From Pseudomonadota bacterium (GTDB lineage: Bacteria > Pseudomonadota > Alphaproteobacteria > Rhizobiales > Rhizobiaceae), in contig JAEWHN010000098.1 of the NCBI GenBank assembly GCA_023387775.1, positions 1-12,520 on the forward strand: a stretch of 12,520 bases of DNA, in the 5' to 3' direction. A program made the translations under genes and the position numbers. Positions 6,881 through 12,520 of this stretch are shown one piece after another (the stretch's first letter is position 1; each line of letters opens with the position of its first letter). Under the pieces are notes generated by a model. The model made no database searches, had not been told where the DNA came from, and was given only the letters and a program-made list of their open reading frames with translations.

Positions 6881-6905
6881 AAAGCCCTCGTTTGACGCCC
6901 CTCCG

Positions 6906-6923
6906 ATAAGAGCCGTTTCTTAT
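6906..6923. promoter_or_regulatory. Second dyad in the divergent promoter
   Basis: ATAAGA (6906-6911) and TCTTAT (6918-6923) are perfect inverted arms around 6 bases. The centre is about 43 bases from the T-N11-A box, roughly four helical turns. That resembles the recognition/activation site pairing of LysR promoters, although this dyad itself does not keep the T-N11-A spacing. Confidence 0.4.
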
Positions 6924-7141
6924 GAAAAGAGCGCGGAAGTCATTGAAAACAAATAATATGATCACCTTACCATCTCGCGGGAAGGTGGCGTCGCGGGCAT
7001 TCTGCCGCCGGAGCGGCGGCGCCAAGCGCGTATTGCAAAGCCGTAAAACTACGGTAGCCTTACTTTATGACCTATGCGAACTCGTGGAGGCGGAAACGAG
7101 GGAGAGGTCCTGCGAATGACTTTCCTGGGAGGGAGGAAACA

Positions 7142-8113
7142 ATGAACATGAAACAGCTGCGCTATTTTTTGGCAGTGGCAGAGGAGCTCAACTTCACCCG
7201 CGCCGCCGCCAAGGTGAACATCGCGCAGCCACCTCTCAGTCAGCAGATCATGGCGCTTGAGGCCGAGCTGGGTACCCCGCTCTTCATTCGTGAAAAGCGC
7301 AAGGTAGAACTGACTGAGGCGGGTCGTATCCTGGTCGTGCACGCCCACCGTGTTCTTAACGCGGCTTCGGCCGCCATCGGCGCAGTCCGTGCAGCCGAGC
7401 GCGGCGCCAACGCCAAGCTGACCGTGGGCGCGATCTACTCTTCCATCTATGCTTTCCTGCCCGATACGCTACGCGTCTTCCGCTCGATCGAGCCGCGCAC
7501 CGAAGTATCCATCCAGGAGATGACGATCAATCAGCAGGTCCATGCCATCAAAGAGGGGCGGATAGAGATCGGCATGGTGCGGGGGCATGTCTATGACAGC
7601 GAGATCACCACAGAGCATTTATTCCGCGAGCGTCTGGTGCTGGCCGTTCCACACAACATGATGTTTGCCTCAGACGAAATCATCGACGTCCAGTCGCTTG
7701 CTGAAATGCCGCTTGTCGCGGTGACCCGCGGCCCGACGCGTGGCTACGGCGACCGCATCCTCAATATTTTCGAGCAGGAAGACCTCCAGCCCCGCGTGGT
7801 GAACGAGGTAGCCGACATGCACACCTCAATCTGCATGGTGGCGGCTGGCATGGGTGTGGCGATCGTGCCTTCCACGCTGCAGCTTCTCCAGCCGCGCGGT
7901 GTGCGCTTCATCCAGATTGAGAGCGTCGCCGCCCACATCACCTTCTCGCTTGCCTGGCGCAGCAAGCAGGTATCCTCTTCGATGGCCACCTTTCTCGACG
8001 CCGCGCGCCAGAACGCCAAGAGCCTGCTGGCTGAACATGCCGATCTCTTCATGCGTCTGCCGCAAACTGCAGGTGCCAAGACTGTGCCGCAAAGGGCTGT
8101 CGCTGTCGCCTGA
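7142..8113 (+). CDS. LysR-family transcriptional regulator
   Basis: DNA-binding regulator, probably an activator responding to a substrate or intermediate. The start is the ATG at 7142 after GGGAGGGAGGAAACA; the longer reading from 7067 has no ribosome site. The product is 323 residues. The N-terminal winged helix-turn-helix is clear (residues 1-60: MKQLRYFLAVAEELNFTRAA, IAQPPLSQQI, LFIREKRKVELTEAG), followed by a linker helix and a two-lobed effector domain (about 90-300). The closest style I recognise is the CatM/BenM/CbbR group (LRYFLAVAEELNFTRAA...QPPLSQQI), which often handles aromatic or dicarboxylic effectors, but I cannot name the effector. It is divergent from dctQM and convergent with marR. 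The TRAP operon is the most likely target, with autoregulation. Confidence 0.95.
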   Translation: MNMKQLRYFLAVAEELNFTRAAAKVNIAQPPLSQQIMALEAELGTPLFIREKRKVELTEAGRILVVHAHRVLNAASAAIGAVRAAERGANAKLTVGAIYSSIYAFLPDTLRVFRSIEPRTEVSIQEMTINQQVHAIKEGRIEIGMVRGHVYDSEITTEHLFRERLVLAVPHNMMFASDEIIDVQSLAEMPLVAVTRGPTRGYGDRILNIFEQEDLQPRVVNEVADMHTSICMVAAGMGVAIVPSTLQLLQPRGVRFIQIESVAAHITFSLAWRSKQVSSSMATFLDAARQNAKSLLAEHADLFMRLPQTAGAKTVPQRAVAVA

Positions 8114-8151
8114 GGCAAAAAGCGACGGACTGGATAAACGGGGCACGTTTT

Positions 8152-8601
8152 CTATTCGGAACTCGTCTCCGCCATCTGCAGGCGGATCTTCTCGAGCACG
8201 GCGAGCGTCGACTGCCATTCCTCGGGGGTGACGGTATTGCGGCTGTCGGTCTCGGTCTTCTGCATACAGGCCACGATCCGGGCGACATAGTCCGAGCCTT
8301 TGTCTGTCATATGGACAGTCTTGCTGCGGCGGTCGTTCTGGTCGGGTTGGCGACAAATATATCCGCCCTTTTCGAGTGAGGCCAGGAACCCTGAAATGGT
8401 CATGGGATCGAGACTCGCGCGGCGGGCGAGAGTCACTTGCGTTACGGGTCCGTAATGGGCGGCATAAACCAGAATACGCGCGGCCCCCGGCGTTAGTTCG
8501 GGCGCGACCTTGGCCACGTCTTCCGCAAATAGCGTCCGCTTGTACCGGACTATGTCCGTAATGGTGAAGATGAATTCGAGATTCGGAGTGATGGCGGACA
8601 T
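8152..8601 (-). CDS. MarR-family transcriptional regulator
   Basis: Dimeric winged-helix regulator, usually a repressor relieved by small phenolic or acyl-CoA ligands. I choose the ATG at 8601 (149 aa, normal MarR length) with GGAAAGGA just upstream. An ATG at 8625 (157 aa) is possible; the reading from 8766 runs into intergenic sequence. Seen: N-terminal dimer helices, wHTH (about 54-80, TQVTLARRASLDPMTISGFL), wing with the family DxRSK-type motif (DQNDRRSKTVHMTDKG, 87-102) and a C-terminal dimerisation helix. It is the last gene of the minus-strand SDR-P450-reductase-SDR series, 161 bases after the SDR stop, with dyads between. It may be read through from that operon, giving feedback, or have its own promoter. 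Its 3' end is 38 bases from the lysR stop (convergent) with no obvious bidirectional terminator. Confidence 0.93.
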   Translation of the reverse strand: MSAITPNLEFIFTITDIVRYKRTLFAEDVAKVAPELTPGAARILVYAAHYGPVTQVTLARRASLDPMTISGFLASLEKGGYICRQPDQNDRRSKTVHMTDKGSDYVARIVACMQKTETDSRNTVTPEEWQSTLAVLEKIRLQMAETSSE

Positions 8602-8728
8602 GTCCTTTCCACAGATCGAAGGCATTACCAGCCCCCGAAAAGAGCTGGAACTTCTGATCCTTGCCTCTTTTTTTGGCCGCAGGGAAGAAGAATCAGCCAA
8701 GGAAACATCTCCCGCCAGCGCGTAATCA

Positions 8729-8752
8729 GCCCCACCGACGATGGGGCGTCGG
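8729..8752 (-). promoter_or_regulatory. Two overlapping, mutually exclusive hairpins between SDR and marR
   Basis: GCCCCA (8729-8734) pairs with TGGGGC (8742-8747). The overlapping CCGACG (8735-8740) pairs with CGTCGG (8747-8752). The arms interleave, so only one can form at a time. They lie 11-34 bases after the SDR stop in the transcript direction, with no T-run. Possible roles are 3'-end stabilisation, attenuation into marR, or an operator in DNA. The structure is seen; the role is guessed. Confidence 0.35.
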
Positions 8753-8762
8753 AAAACGGCTT

Positions 8763-9587
8763 TCACGGAGCCGAACCTACTGCCGGCGAGGCGCTCGCTA
8801 TGCCGCGCCAGGAAAGCGTACCACCATCAATGCGAACCACGGTGCCCGTGATGAAAGCGGCAGCATCGGAGGCCAGGAAGCAGGCCAGCTTGGCCACCTC
8901 TTCGGGCTTGCCGAGCCGCTTGATGATATGCGGCCCTGAAGTGGTTGCGATGGCGGCCTCGCGGTCCTCTGCGCTATCGATGCTGTGCATGAGCATGGGC
9001 GTCTCGATCGCGCCGGGAGCATAGCCATTGCAACGAATGCCGTACTGGCCAAGGTCGAGCGCCATTTGCTGGGTCAGCATCGCCACCGCAGCTTTGCTGG
9101 CAGTGTAGGCCGGCAGCCAGGGGTAGGCGCAGTAAGAAGCCACCGATGCGGCGTTGACGATTGAGGGACCATTCTGCGACTTCTTCAGCCAGGGTGCAGC
9201 AAATTTTGCAGCGCGCCAGATCGCCTTGAGGTTCACGTCCATCACGCGATCCCAGGCTTCTTCCGGCAGGTCCTCGAAGGTGACGTGGCTCTTCATCACG
9301 GCATCGTCGGTGATGCCGGCGTTGTTGATGAGCGTGTCGACGCCGCCTGCGGCACTGGCGGTGGCCTCGATCATGTCATGGATATCCTCGGCCTTCGACA
9401 AGTCGGTACGCAGAAAGACCGACTTCACCCCGGCGGCGTTCAGGTCGCGGGCTGTCGCTTCACCTCCGGTCTCGTTGATGTCGATCACCGCGACGAAGCC
9501 CGCACCTTGTCTGCCTGCCTCAAGCGCGATGGCGCGGCCCATGCCCTGGGCGCCCCCGGTGACAATGACGGTTTTTCCGGTAAGCAT
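8763..9587 (-). CDS. Short-chain dehydrogenase/reductase (SDR), classical NAD-type
   Basis: Cytosolic NAD(H)-dependent alcohol/ketone oxidoreductase. The start is ATG at 9587, preceded by GGAGGA 7 bases away; the upstream ATG at 9617 adds ten unrelated residues. The product is 274 residues. Seen: cofactor motif TGGAQGMG (10-17), acidic D36 after the second strand (favours NAD), NNAG (88-91), and catalytic tetrad N119, S148, Y161, K165 (YTASK). It then has PGAIETPM and a C-terminal GTVVRIDGG. The tail after IDGG is about 18 residues longer than in many FabG-type proteins. It follows the P450 and second reductase genes, so the simplest role is oxidation of the alcohol made by the P450 to a ketone or aldehyde (inference). 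The substrate is unknown. Confidence 0.94.
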   Translation of the reverse strand: MLTGKTVIVTGGAQGMGRAIALEAGRQGAGFVAVIDINETGGEATARDLNAAGVKSVFLRTDLSKAEDIHDMIEATASAAGGVDTLINNAGITDDAVMKSHVTFEDLPEEAWDRVMDVNLKAIWRAAKFAAPWLKKSQNGPSIVNAASVASYCAYPWLPAYTASKAAVAMLTQQMALDLGQYGIRCNGYAPGAIETPMLMHSIDSAEDREAAIATTSGPHIIKRLGKPEEVAKLACFLASDAAAFITGTVVRIDGGTLSWRGIASASPAVGSAP

Positions 9588-9650
9588 CCTGCAATCCTCC
9601 ACTGCCTGCGCCGCCATGTGGCGGGCAGATGAAGTTTTAGAACCGATTGG

Positions 9651-9691
9651 CCGCTCTCCTCCAATACAAATAACAGATGGAGCAAGAGCGG
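9651..9691 (-). promoter_or_regulatory. Long imperfect stem-loop in the SDR leader
   Basis: Outer arms CCGCTCT (9651-9657) and AGAGCGG (9685-9691) and inner arms CTCCA (9659-9663) and TGGAG (9678-9682) make a 12-bp stem with a 1-by-2 internal bulge and a 14-nt AT-rich loop. It lies in the 167-base gap between the second reductase stop and the SDR start, 64 bases before the SDR ATG. It could be an mRNA leader structure or, as DNA, a MarR-type operator around a promoter, since the loop is AT-rich. Confidence 0.45.
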
Positions 9692-9754
9692 ACGCTGAAT
9701 TAAGCCATGGAAAACAAGATAAACTGCTGAAAAGAGCCTTCGGGAGGAAGTTAC

Positions 9755-10987
9755 TCAGGCAGTCTGAACCAGCAGATTCCGCAGGTTGAAGGAGAGGTCC
9801 TGCACCTCTTCCGGGGTGGGCGAGACGCCCTCGGCCAAAAGGCTTCGCCCTAGCATGTGGTCGCCGCCGCGGTTGAGCGACTCCACTGCGACCAGGTGTT
9901 CGTCACGGAAGCGAAAGATCGAGAAGCAGCGGTCATCAGGGTTCCCTCGCGCCACGGAGAAATCCGACCTTTCGCTGAGGCCCGCAATCTGGATGAGAAG
10001 GCCGCCCTGTTCGCTCCAGAAGGTCGGGATGTCTCTGAATTCGCCGCCATGCTCGCCCATGAGCCGAGCCGCTACGTGATTTGCCTGGGAGACGGCGTTC
10101 TGGACGGATTCCAATCGGATCGTGCGCCCACGCGCCGGGAAGACGCAGCAATCGCCGATCGCCGAAATATTCGGATCCGAGGTCACGAGCGCGCCATTCA
10201 CAACGATGCCGTTGGCGGTTTCGAGGCCGCAGGCCTCTGCCAGGGTGGTCTCCGGTGTCACCCCTATGGCAGCGAGCACGCAATCAGCTTGGAGAACTGA
10301 GCCATCGTCAAGCGTGACGGTGAACTCGCTGTCGTTCTCCTCCTCGATTAGGGCCACGGTGCGGTTGAAATGGAAGGTAATGCCCTTGGCCTCATGATGC
10401 TGGCGGATGGCGCGGGCGAGAAGGGGCGAGACCGCGCGGTCGAGAAGCCGCCCCAACACCTCTATCACGTGGATGCGCACGCCGGTCCTGGAAAGGGTCC
10501 CAGCAACCTCGAGGCCAATGAAACCGCCGCCGATGATGATGACCTCCTCGGCTCGGTTCGCAGCTTGGCGCAGCGCGTGGCTCTCGCGCATGTCGCGCAG
10601 TTGCAACACGCGGCGGCTTGCCGTGGTGATCGGCGGCAGGCGGCGGTTGCGCGCGCCAGTTGCGAGAACGAGATGGCCGTAGCCAACACGGCTTCCGTCC
10701 TCTAGTTCGACTTCGCAGGTGCTGCGATCGATGGCGCGTACGCCGACACCGAGGCGCAGGCTAATGCGGTGTTTTTCATAGAAACCCGGCTCTTCGAGCA
10801 TCAGGTCATCGTCGGTAAGTTCGCCCGAAAGATGGCCCTTGGAAAGCGGCGGGCGCTGGTACGGCGCGACATTGCTCGCGTCGATCAGCATGATCTCTCC
10901 GGAATGGCCACGCCGGCGCAGGCTTGTGGCAAGTTGCTGCCCAGCTTGACCCGCGCCAATGATCACGACAGAATTTGGCTGAAGCAT
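9755..10987 (-). CDS. Second FAD-dependent ferredoxin reductase, next to the P450
   Basis: NADH:ferredoxin reductase of the putidaredoxin reductase/BphA4-like family. The start is the ATG at 10987 with AAAGGA 7 bases upstream. The longer reading to 11059 would translate through the intercistronic stem-loop and is rejected. The product is 410 residues. Seen: FAD fold VVIIGAGQAG (7-16, intact GxGxxG), YQRPPLSKGHLSG (43-55), NAD fold IIIGGGFIGLE (150-160) with E176 (NADH preference), ISAIGDCCVFP (274-284) FAD motif, and a C-terminal domain with FWSEQGG (323-329). It has no ferredoxin of its own next to it and must borrow the one at 3074-3385 or one outside the window. It is diverged from the first reductase throughout, so it is not a recent duplicate. 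Confidence 0.94.
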   Translation of the reverse strand: MLQPNSVVIIGAGQAGQQLATSLRRRGHSGEIMLIDASNVAPYQRPPLSKGHLSGELTDDDLMLEEPGFYEKHRISLRLGVGVRAIDRSTCEVELEDGSRVGYGHLVLATGARNRRLPPITTASRRVLQLRDMRESHALRQAANRAEEVIIIGGGFIGLEVAGTLSRTGVRIHVIEVLGRLLDRAVSPLLARAIRQHHEAKGITFHFNRTVALIEEENDSEFTVTLDDGSVLQADCVLAAIGVTPETTLAEACGLETANGIVVNGALVTSDPNISAIGDCCVFPARGRTIRLESVQNAVSQANHVAARLMGEHGGEFRDIPTFWSEQGGLLIQIAGLSERSDFSVARGNPDDRCFSIFRFRDEHLVAVESLNRGGDHMLGRSLLAEGVSPTPEEVQDLSFNLRNLLVQTA

Positions 10988-11027
10988 TCGGGCATCCTTT
11001 GAGAGATTGTCGAGGCGGATCCGACCG

Positions 11028-11057
11028 GGCTCCGGCGCGATGCCACGCGACGGAGCC
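11028..11057 (-). promoter_or_regulatory. Stem-loop between P450 and reductase genes
   Basis: GGCTCCG (11028-11034) pairs with CGGAGCC (11051-11057), then one G/A mismatch (11035/11050), then CGCG (11036-11039) pairs with CGCG (11046-11049) around a 6-nt loop. This gives eleven base pairs, almost all GC, 12 bases after the P450 stop and 40 bases before the reductase ATG. There is no T-run, so it does not look like a full terminator. By analogy with other operons it could protect the P450 message or lower downstream expression. Confidence 0.55.
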
Positions 11058-11069
11058 AATTACCTTGAT

Positions 11070-12290
11070 TTACTCATTGTCCCAGATGACGGGCAGCTTC
11101 TGCAGACCGAGCACGAAATGGTCGCCTTTGGTCTGGATCTCCTGCGCTGGAATGGCGAGGCGCAGGTTCGGCAGATAGTCGAAGATGGTCGAGAAAACCG
11201 TGAGAAGTTCCGCTCGTGCCAGCGGCTGGCCAAGGCACTGGTGGATGCCGTAGCTGAATGCGACGTGGTGATCGGCCTTGCGGGTGATGTCGAATTTTTC
11301 GGGACATTCGAACACGGCGGGGTCGTGGTTCGCCGCCGAGATCAGCGCGATCACGCCCTGTCCCTTCGGGATCAGCTCGCCGTTGTATTCAATGTCCTCC
11401 ACCGCGGTACGGAAGGCGTTGTAATGAACGATGGTGTGGAAGCGCAGCATCTCCTCGATGGCCGATTTGATCAGCTCAGGGTCTTTGCGCATCATCTCAA
11501 GCTGGTCCGGATGAGTGAGCAGGCTGTAGAGGCCGAGCGCCATCTGGTTCGCCGTCGTCTCGTGGCCTGCCATGAGCAGCAGGTCCGCCATGACGACCAG
11601 CTCGCGCTGCGTCAGATGCCCCTCGCGTACTTGATCAACGATCAGATGCGAGATGATGTCGTCACGCCCATCGGCATTGTCCATGCGTGCTTCGACAAGC
11701 TTCTCAAGATAGCCGAGGATCGCCGCCGAGGCGGCTTTCGGAATCGACGGGTCCACATCGAGCAGCACACGGTCATGGCTCTTCTCCTGGAAGAATGCGT
11801 GATCTTCGTGGGGAACGTCGAGCAGGTCTGCAATCACAGTCGAGGTGAAGGGCAGGAAGAGGTCCTCATTCAGCTCGGCGGTGTTGCCGCGCGCCTTTAA
11901 CCCCTCGAGCAGGCCGACGAAGGTCTTTTCGATGTGGGGGCGCAATGCCGCGATGCGCTTGATCATGAATTCGCGCGTCAACATTCGGCGCTGACGCCCG
12001 TGCTCCGGCGGGTCCATGCGAATGAAGGCTGGCTCGGCCTCGAGCACAGCGTCGCGCGCGGGCGAGAGACTTGGGAAGCCGTGAACCGCGGGATTGCCCG
12101 AGAAGCGGTTGTCAGCCAGAACGTTCTTCACGTCCTCGTAACGGGTAAAGACCTTGACGTTCTGACCGTTCCACATTGTCACATCGCCTGCCTGGGGCTT
12201 GTCGCGCATCTCGTCATATTCGCGCGGCAAGTGAAAGGGGCACTGACGGGGAATGGGGAAGCGCGGTGCGCCGTTTTCGTTGCTGCTCAT
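11070..12290 (-). CDS. Cytochrome P450 (bacterial class I, soluble)
   Basis: Haem monooxygenase that would insert one oxygen atom into an organic substrate using electrons from a ferredoxin. The product is 406 residues, the usual length of soluble bacterial P450s, with no membrane anchor. Seen: C-helix RMDPPEHGRQRR (91-102), I-helix oxygen-activation motif AGHETT (241-246, acid-alcohol pair E244/T245), ExxR E280-R283 in EEMLRF, and the haem-binding loop AFSYGIHQCLG with C352 as thiolate ligand, followed by QPLAR. The haem loop has FSYG where FGxG is commonest. The start has GAGGAG 7 bases upstream. It lies 28 bases downstream of an SDR and upstream of a reductase, with a stem-loop in the gap. 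The overall look is CYP105-like (AGHETTAN), but I cannot give a CYP family or substrate. Function as a monooxygenase is sure. Confidence 0.96.
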   Translation of the reverse strand: MSSNENGAPRFPIPRQCPFHLPREYDEMRDKPQAGDVTMWNGQNVKVFTRYEDVKNVLADNRFSGNPAVHGFPSLSPARDAVLEAEPAFIRMDPPEHGRQRRMLTREFMIKRIAALRPHIEKTFVGLLEGLKARGNTAELNEDLFLPFTSTVIADLLDVPHEDHAFFQEKSHDRVLLDVDPSIPKAASAAILGYLEKLVEARMDNADGRDDIISHLIVDQVREGHLTQRELVVMADLLLMAGHETTANQMALGLYSLLTHPDQLEMMRKDPELIKSAIEEMLRFHTIVHYNAFRTAVEDIEYNGELIPKGQGVIALISAANHDPAVFECPEKFDITRKADHHVAFSYGIHQCLGQPLARAELLTVFSTIFDYLPNLRLAIPAQEIQTKGDHFVLGLQKLPVIWDNE

Positions 12291-12318
12291 CTTGCTGCTC
12301 CTCGCAATGGGCGACGAT

Positions 12319-12520
12319 TTACATGCCGCCGTTCACGTCCAGGATCGCGCCGTTGACGTAGGCGGAGTCAGGACCGACCAGATAGGCGATGGCTGCCGCG
12401 ATCTCTTCCGGCTCGGCCGCACGGCGCAGGCCGGTGTTGTCGATCAGCTTTTCGCGAACCGCAGCGGGGACCTTCGCACCCATGGCCGTGTTGATCGCGC
12501 CGGGTGAGACGGCATTGATG
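12319..12520 (-). CDS. FabG-like SDR, C-terminal part only (5' end outside window)
   Basis: The last 66 residues of a short-chain dehydrogenase whose start lies beyond the window's right edge. Seen: NAVSPGAINTAM (family PG motif after the last catalytic region), AEPEEIAAAIAYLVGPDSAY, and the C-terminal signature VNGAILDVNGGM ending at TAA. This ending is typical of FabG/acetoacetyl-CoA reductase-type proteins of about 250 residues. The catalytic tetrad is not in view. It is 28 bases upstream of the P450 on the same strand, so the two are almost certainly co-transcribed. It is different from the SDR at 8763-9587, giving the cluster two distinct dehydrogenases. Confidence 0.92.
   Translation of the reverse strand, partial: INAVSPGAINTAMGAKVPAAVREKLIDNTGLRRAAEPEEIAAAIAYLVGPDSAYVNGAILDVNGGM

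Larger units (their letters stand above)
6613..7141. promoter_or_regulatory. Divergent regulatory region between dctQ and lysR
   Basis: A 529-base gap with no supported gene. It carries two dyads (6862-6880 and 6906-6923), an AT-rich patch around 6940-6962 and the lysR ribosome site just before 7142. A TTGACG (6892-6897) between the dyads could be a -35 element toward lysR, but no good -10 box sits at 16-18 bases. The length is unusual for a divergent LysR promoter and leaves room for several sites or a small RNA, of which I see no direct sign. Confidence 0.55.

Noticed and set aside
6892..6920. Full sigma-70 promoter for lysR from TTGACG with a -10 at 17 bases
   Set aside because: The hexamer at that spacing (GTTTCT) is a poor -10 box. 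Only the -35-like element is noted in the regulatory region.
8114..8151. Bidirectional terminator between convergent lysR and marR
   Set aside because: The 38-base gap shows no convincing inverted repeat with flanking A and T runs.
9154..9789. Plus-strand open frame (211 codons) over the SDR start and leader
   Set aside because: It is antisense to the SDR catalytic domain, low-complexity in composition and without a family match.
10988..11059. N-terminal extension of the second reductase to an ATG at 11059
   Set aside because: The added residues come from the stem-loop sequence, there is no ribosome site, and the ATG at 10987 has AAAGGA and places the FAD motif correctly.
11007..11900. Long plus-strand open frame (297 codons) antisense to the P450
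   Set aside because: The opposite strand encodes a P450 with every hallmark motif. The antisense reading is an artefact of codon bias.
1..12520. CRISPR array, tRNA or rRNA genes, phage genes, toxin-antitoxin pair
   Set aside because: No regularly spaced repeats, no cloverleaf-like or rRNA segments, and no small paired genes of those kinds were found on reading both strands.

Overview
The window is GC-rich, densely coded proteobacterial DNA. The gene families (putidaredoxin-type redox partners, a TRAP transporter, an IS6-family remnant, LysR and MarR regulators) suggest an alphaproteobacterium, perhaps of the Rhizobiales or Sphingomonadales. No rRNA or housekeeping gene in the window fixes the taxon.

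Layout: (1) Positions 1-1641, plus strand: the end of a peptide/nickel-type ABC importer operon, with two ATPases (OppD/DppD-like, cut by the window edge, and OppF/DppF-like). (2) 1642-3073: about 1.4 kb without an intact gene. It holds a decayed IS6-family end (terminal inverted repeat at 1761-1774 and a frameshifted transposase C-terminus on the minus strand), some weak coding-like fragments, and otherwise nothing recognisable. (3) 3074-6612, minus strand: a putidaredoxin-type [2Fe-2S] ferredoxin and its FAD ferredoxin reductase, then, across a strong hairpin, a TRAP transporter permease pair (DctQ and DctM) with no DctP binding protein in view. (4) 6613-7141: a long divergent intergenic region with a T-N11-A LysR-type box and a second dyad. 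(5) 7142-8113, plus strand: a LysR regulator. (6) 8152-12520, minus strand: in transcription order, an SDR dehydrogenase (5' end outside the window), a soluble bacterial cytochrome P450, a second FAD ferredoxin reductase, a second SDR and a MarR regulator. Stem-loops lie in three of the intercistronic gaps.

Working together (inference): the TRAP permease would import an organic acid-like substrate. The class I P450 would hydroxylate it, with electrons passing from NADH through one of the two reductases and the single ferredoxin. The two SDRs would oxidise the resulting alcohol, and LysR and MarR would sense the substrate or an intermediate. This looks like an accessory catabolic island with an IS scar at its edge beside an unrelated ABC operon. 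The substrate cannot be read from the sequence. The oddities most worth following are the two different reductases for one ferredoxin, the DctP-less TRAP pair, the stem-loop between P450 and reductase, and the folded leader of the second SDR gene.
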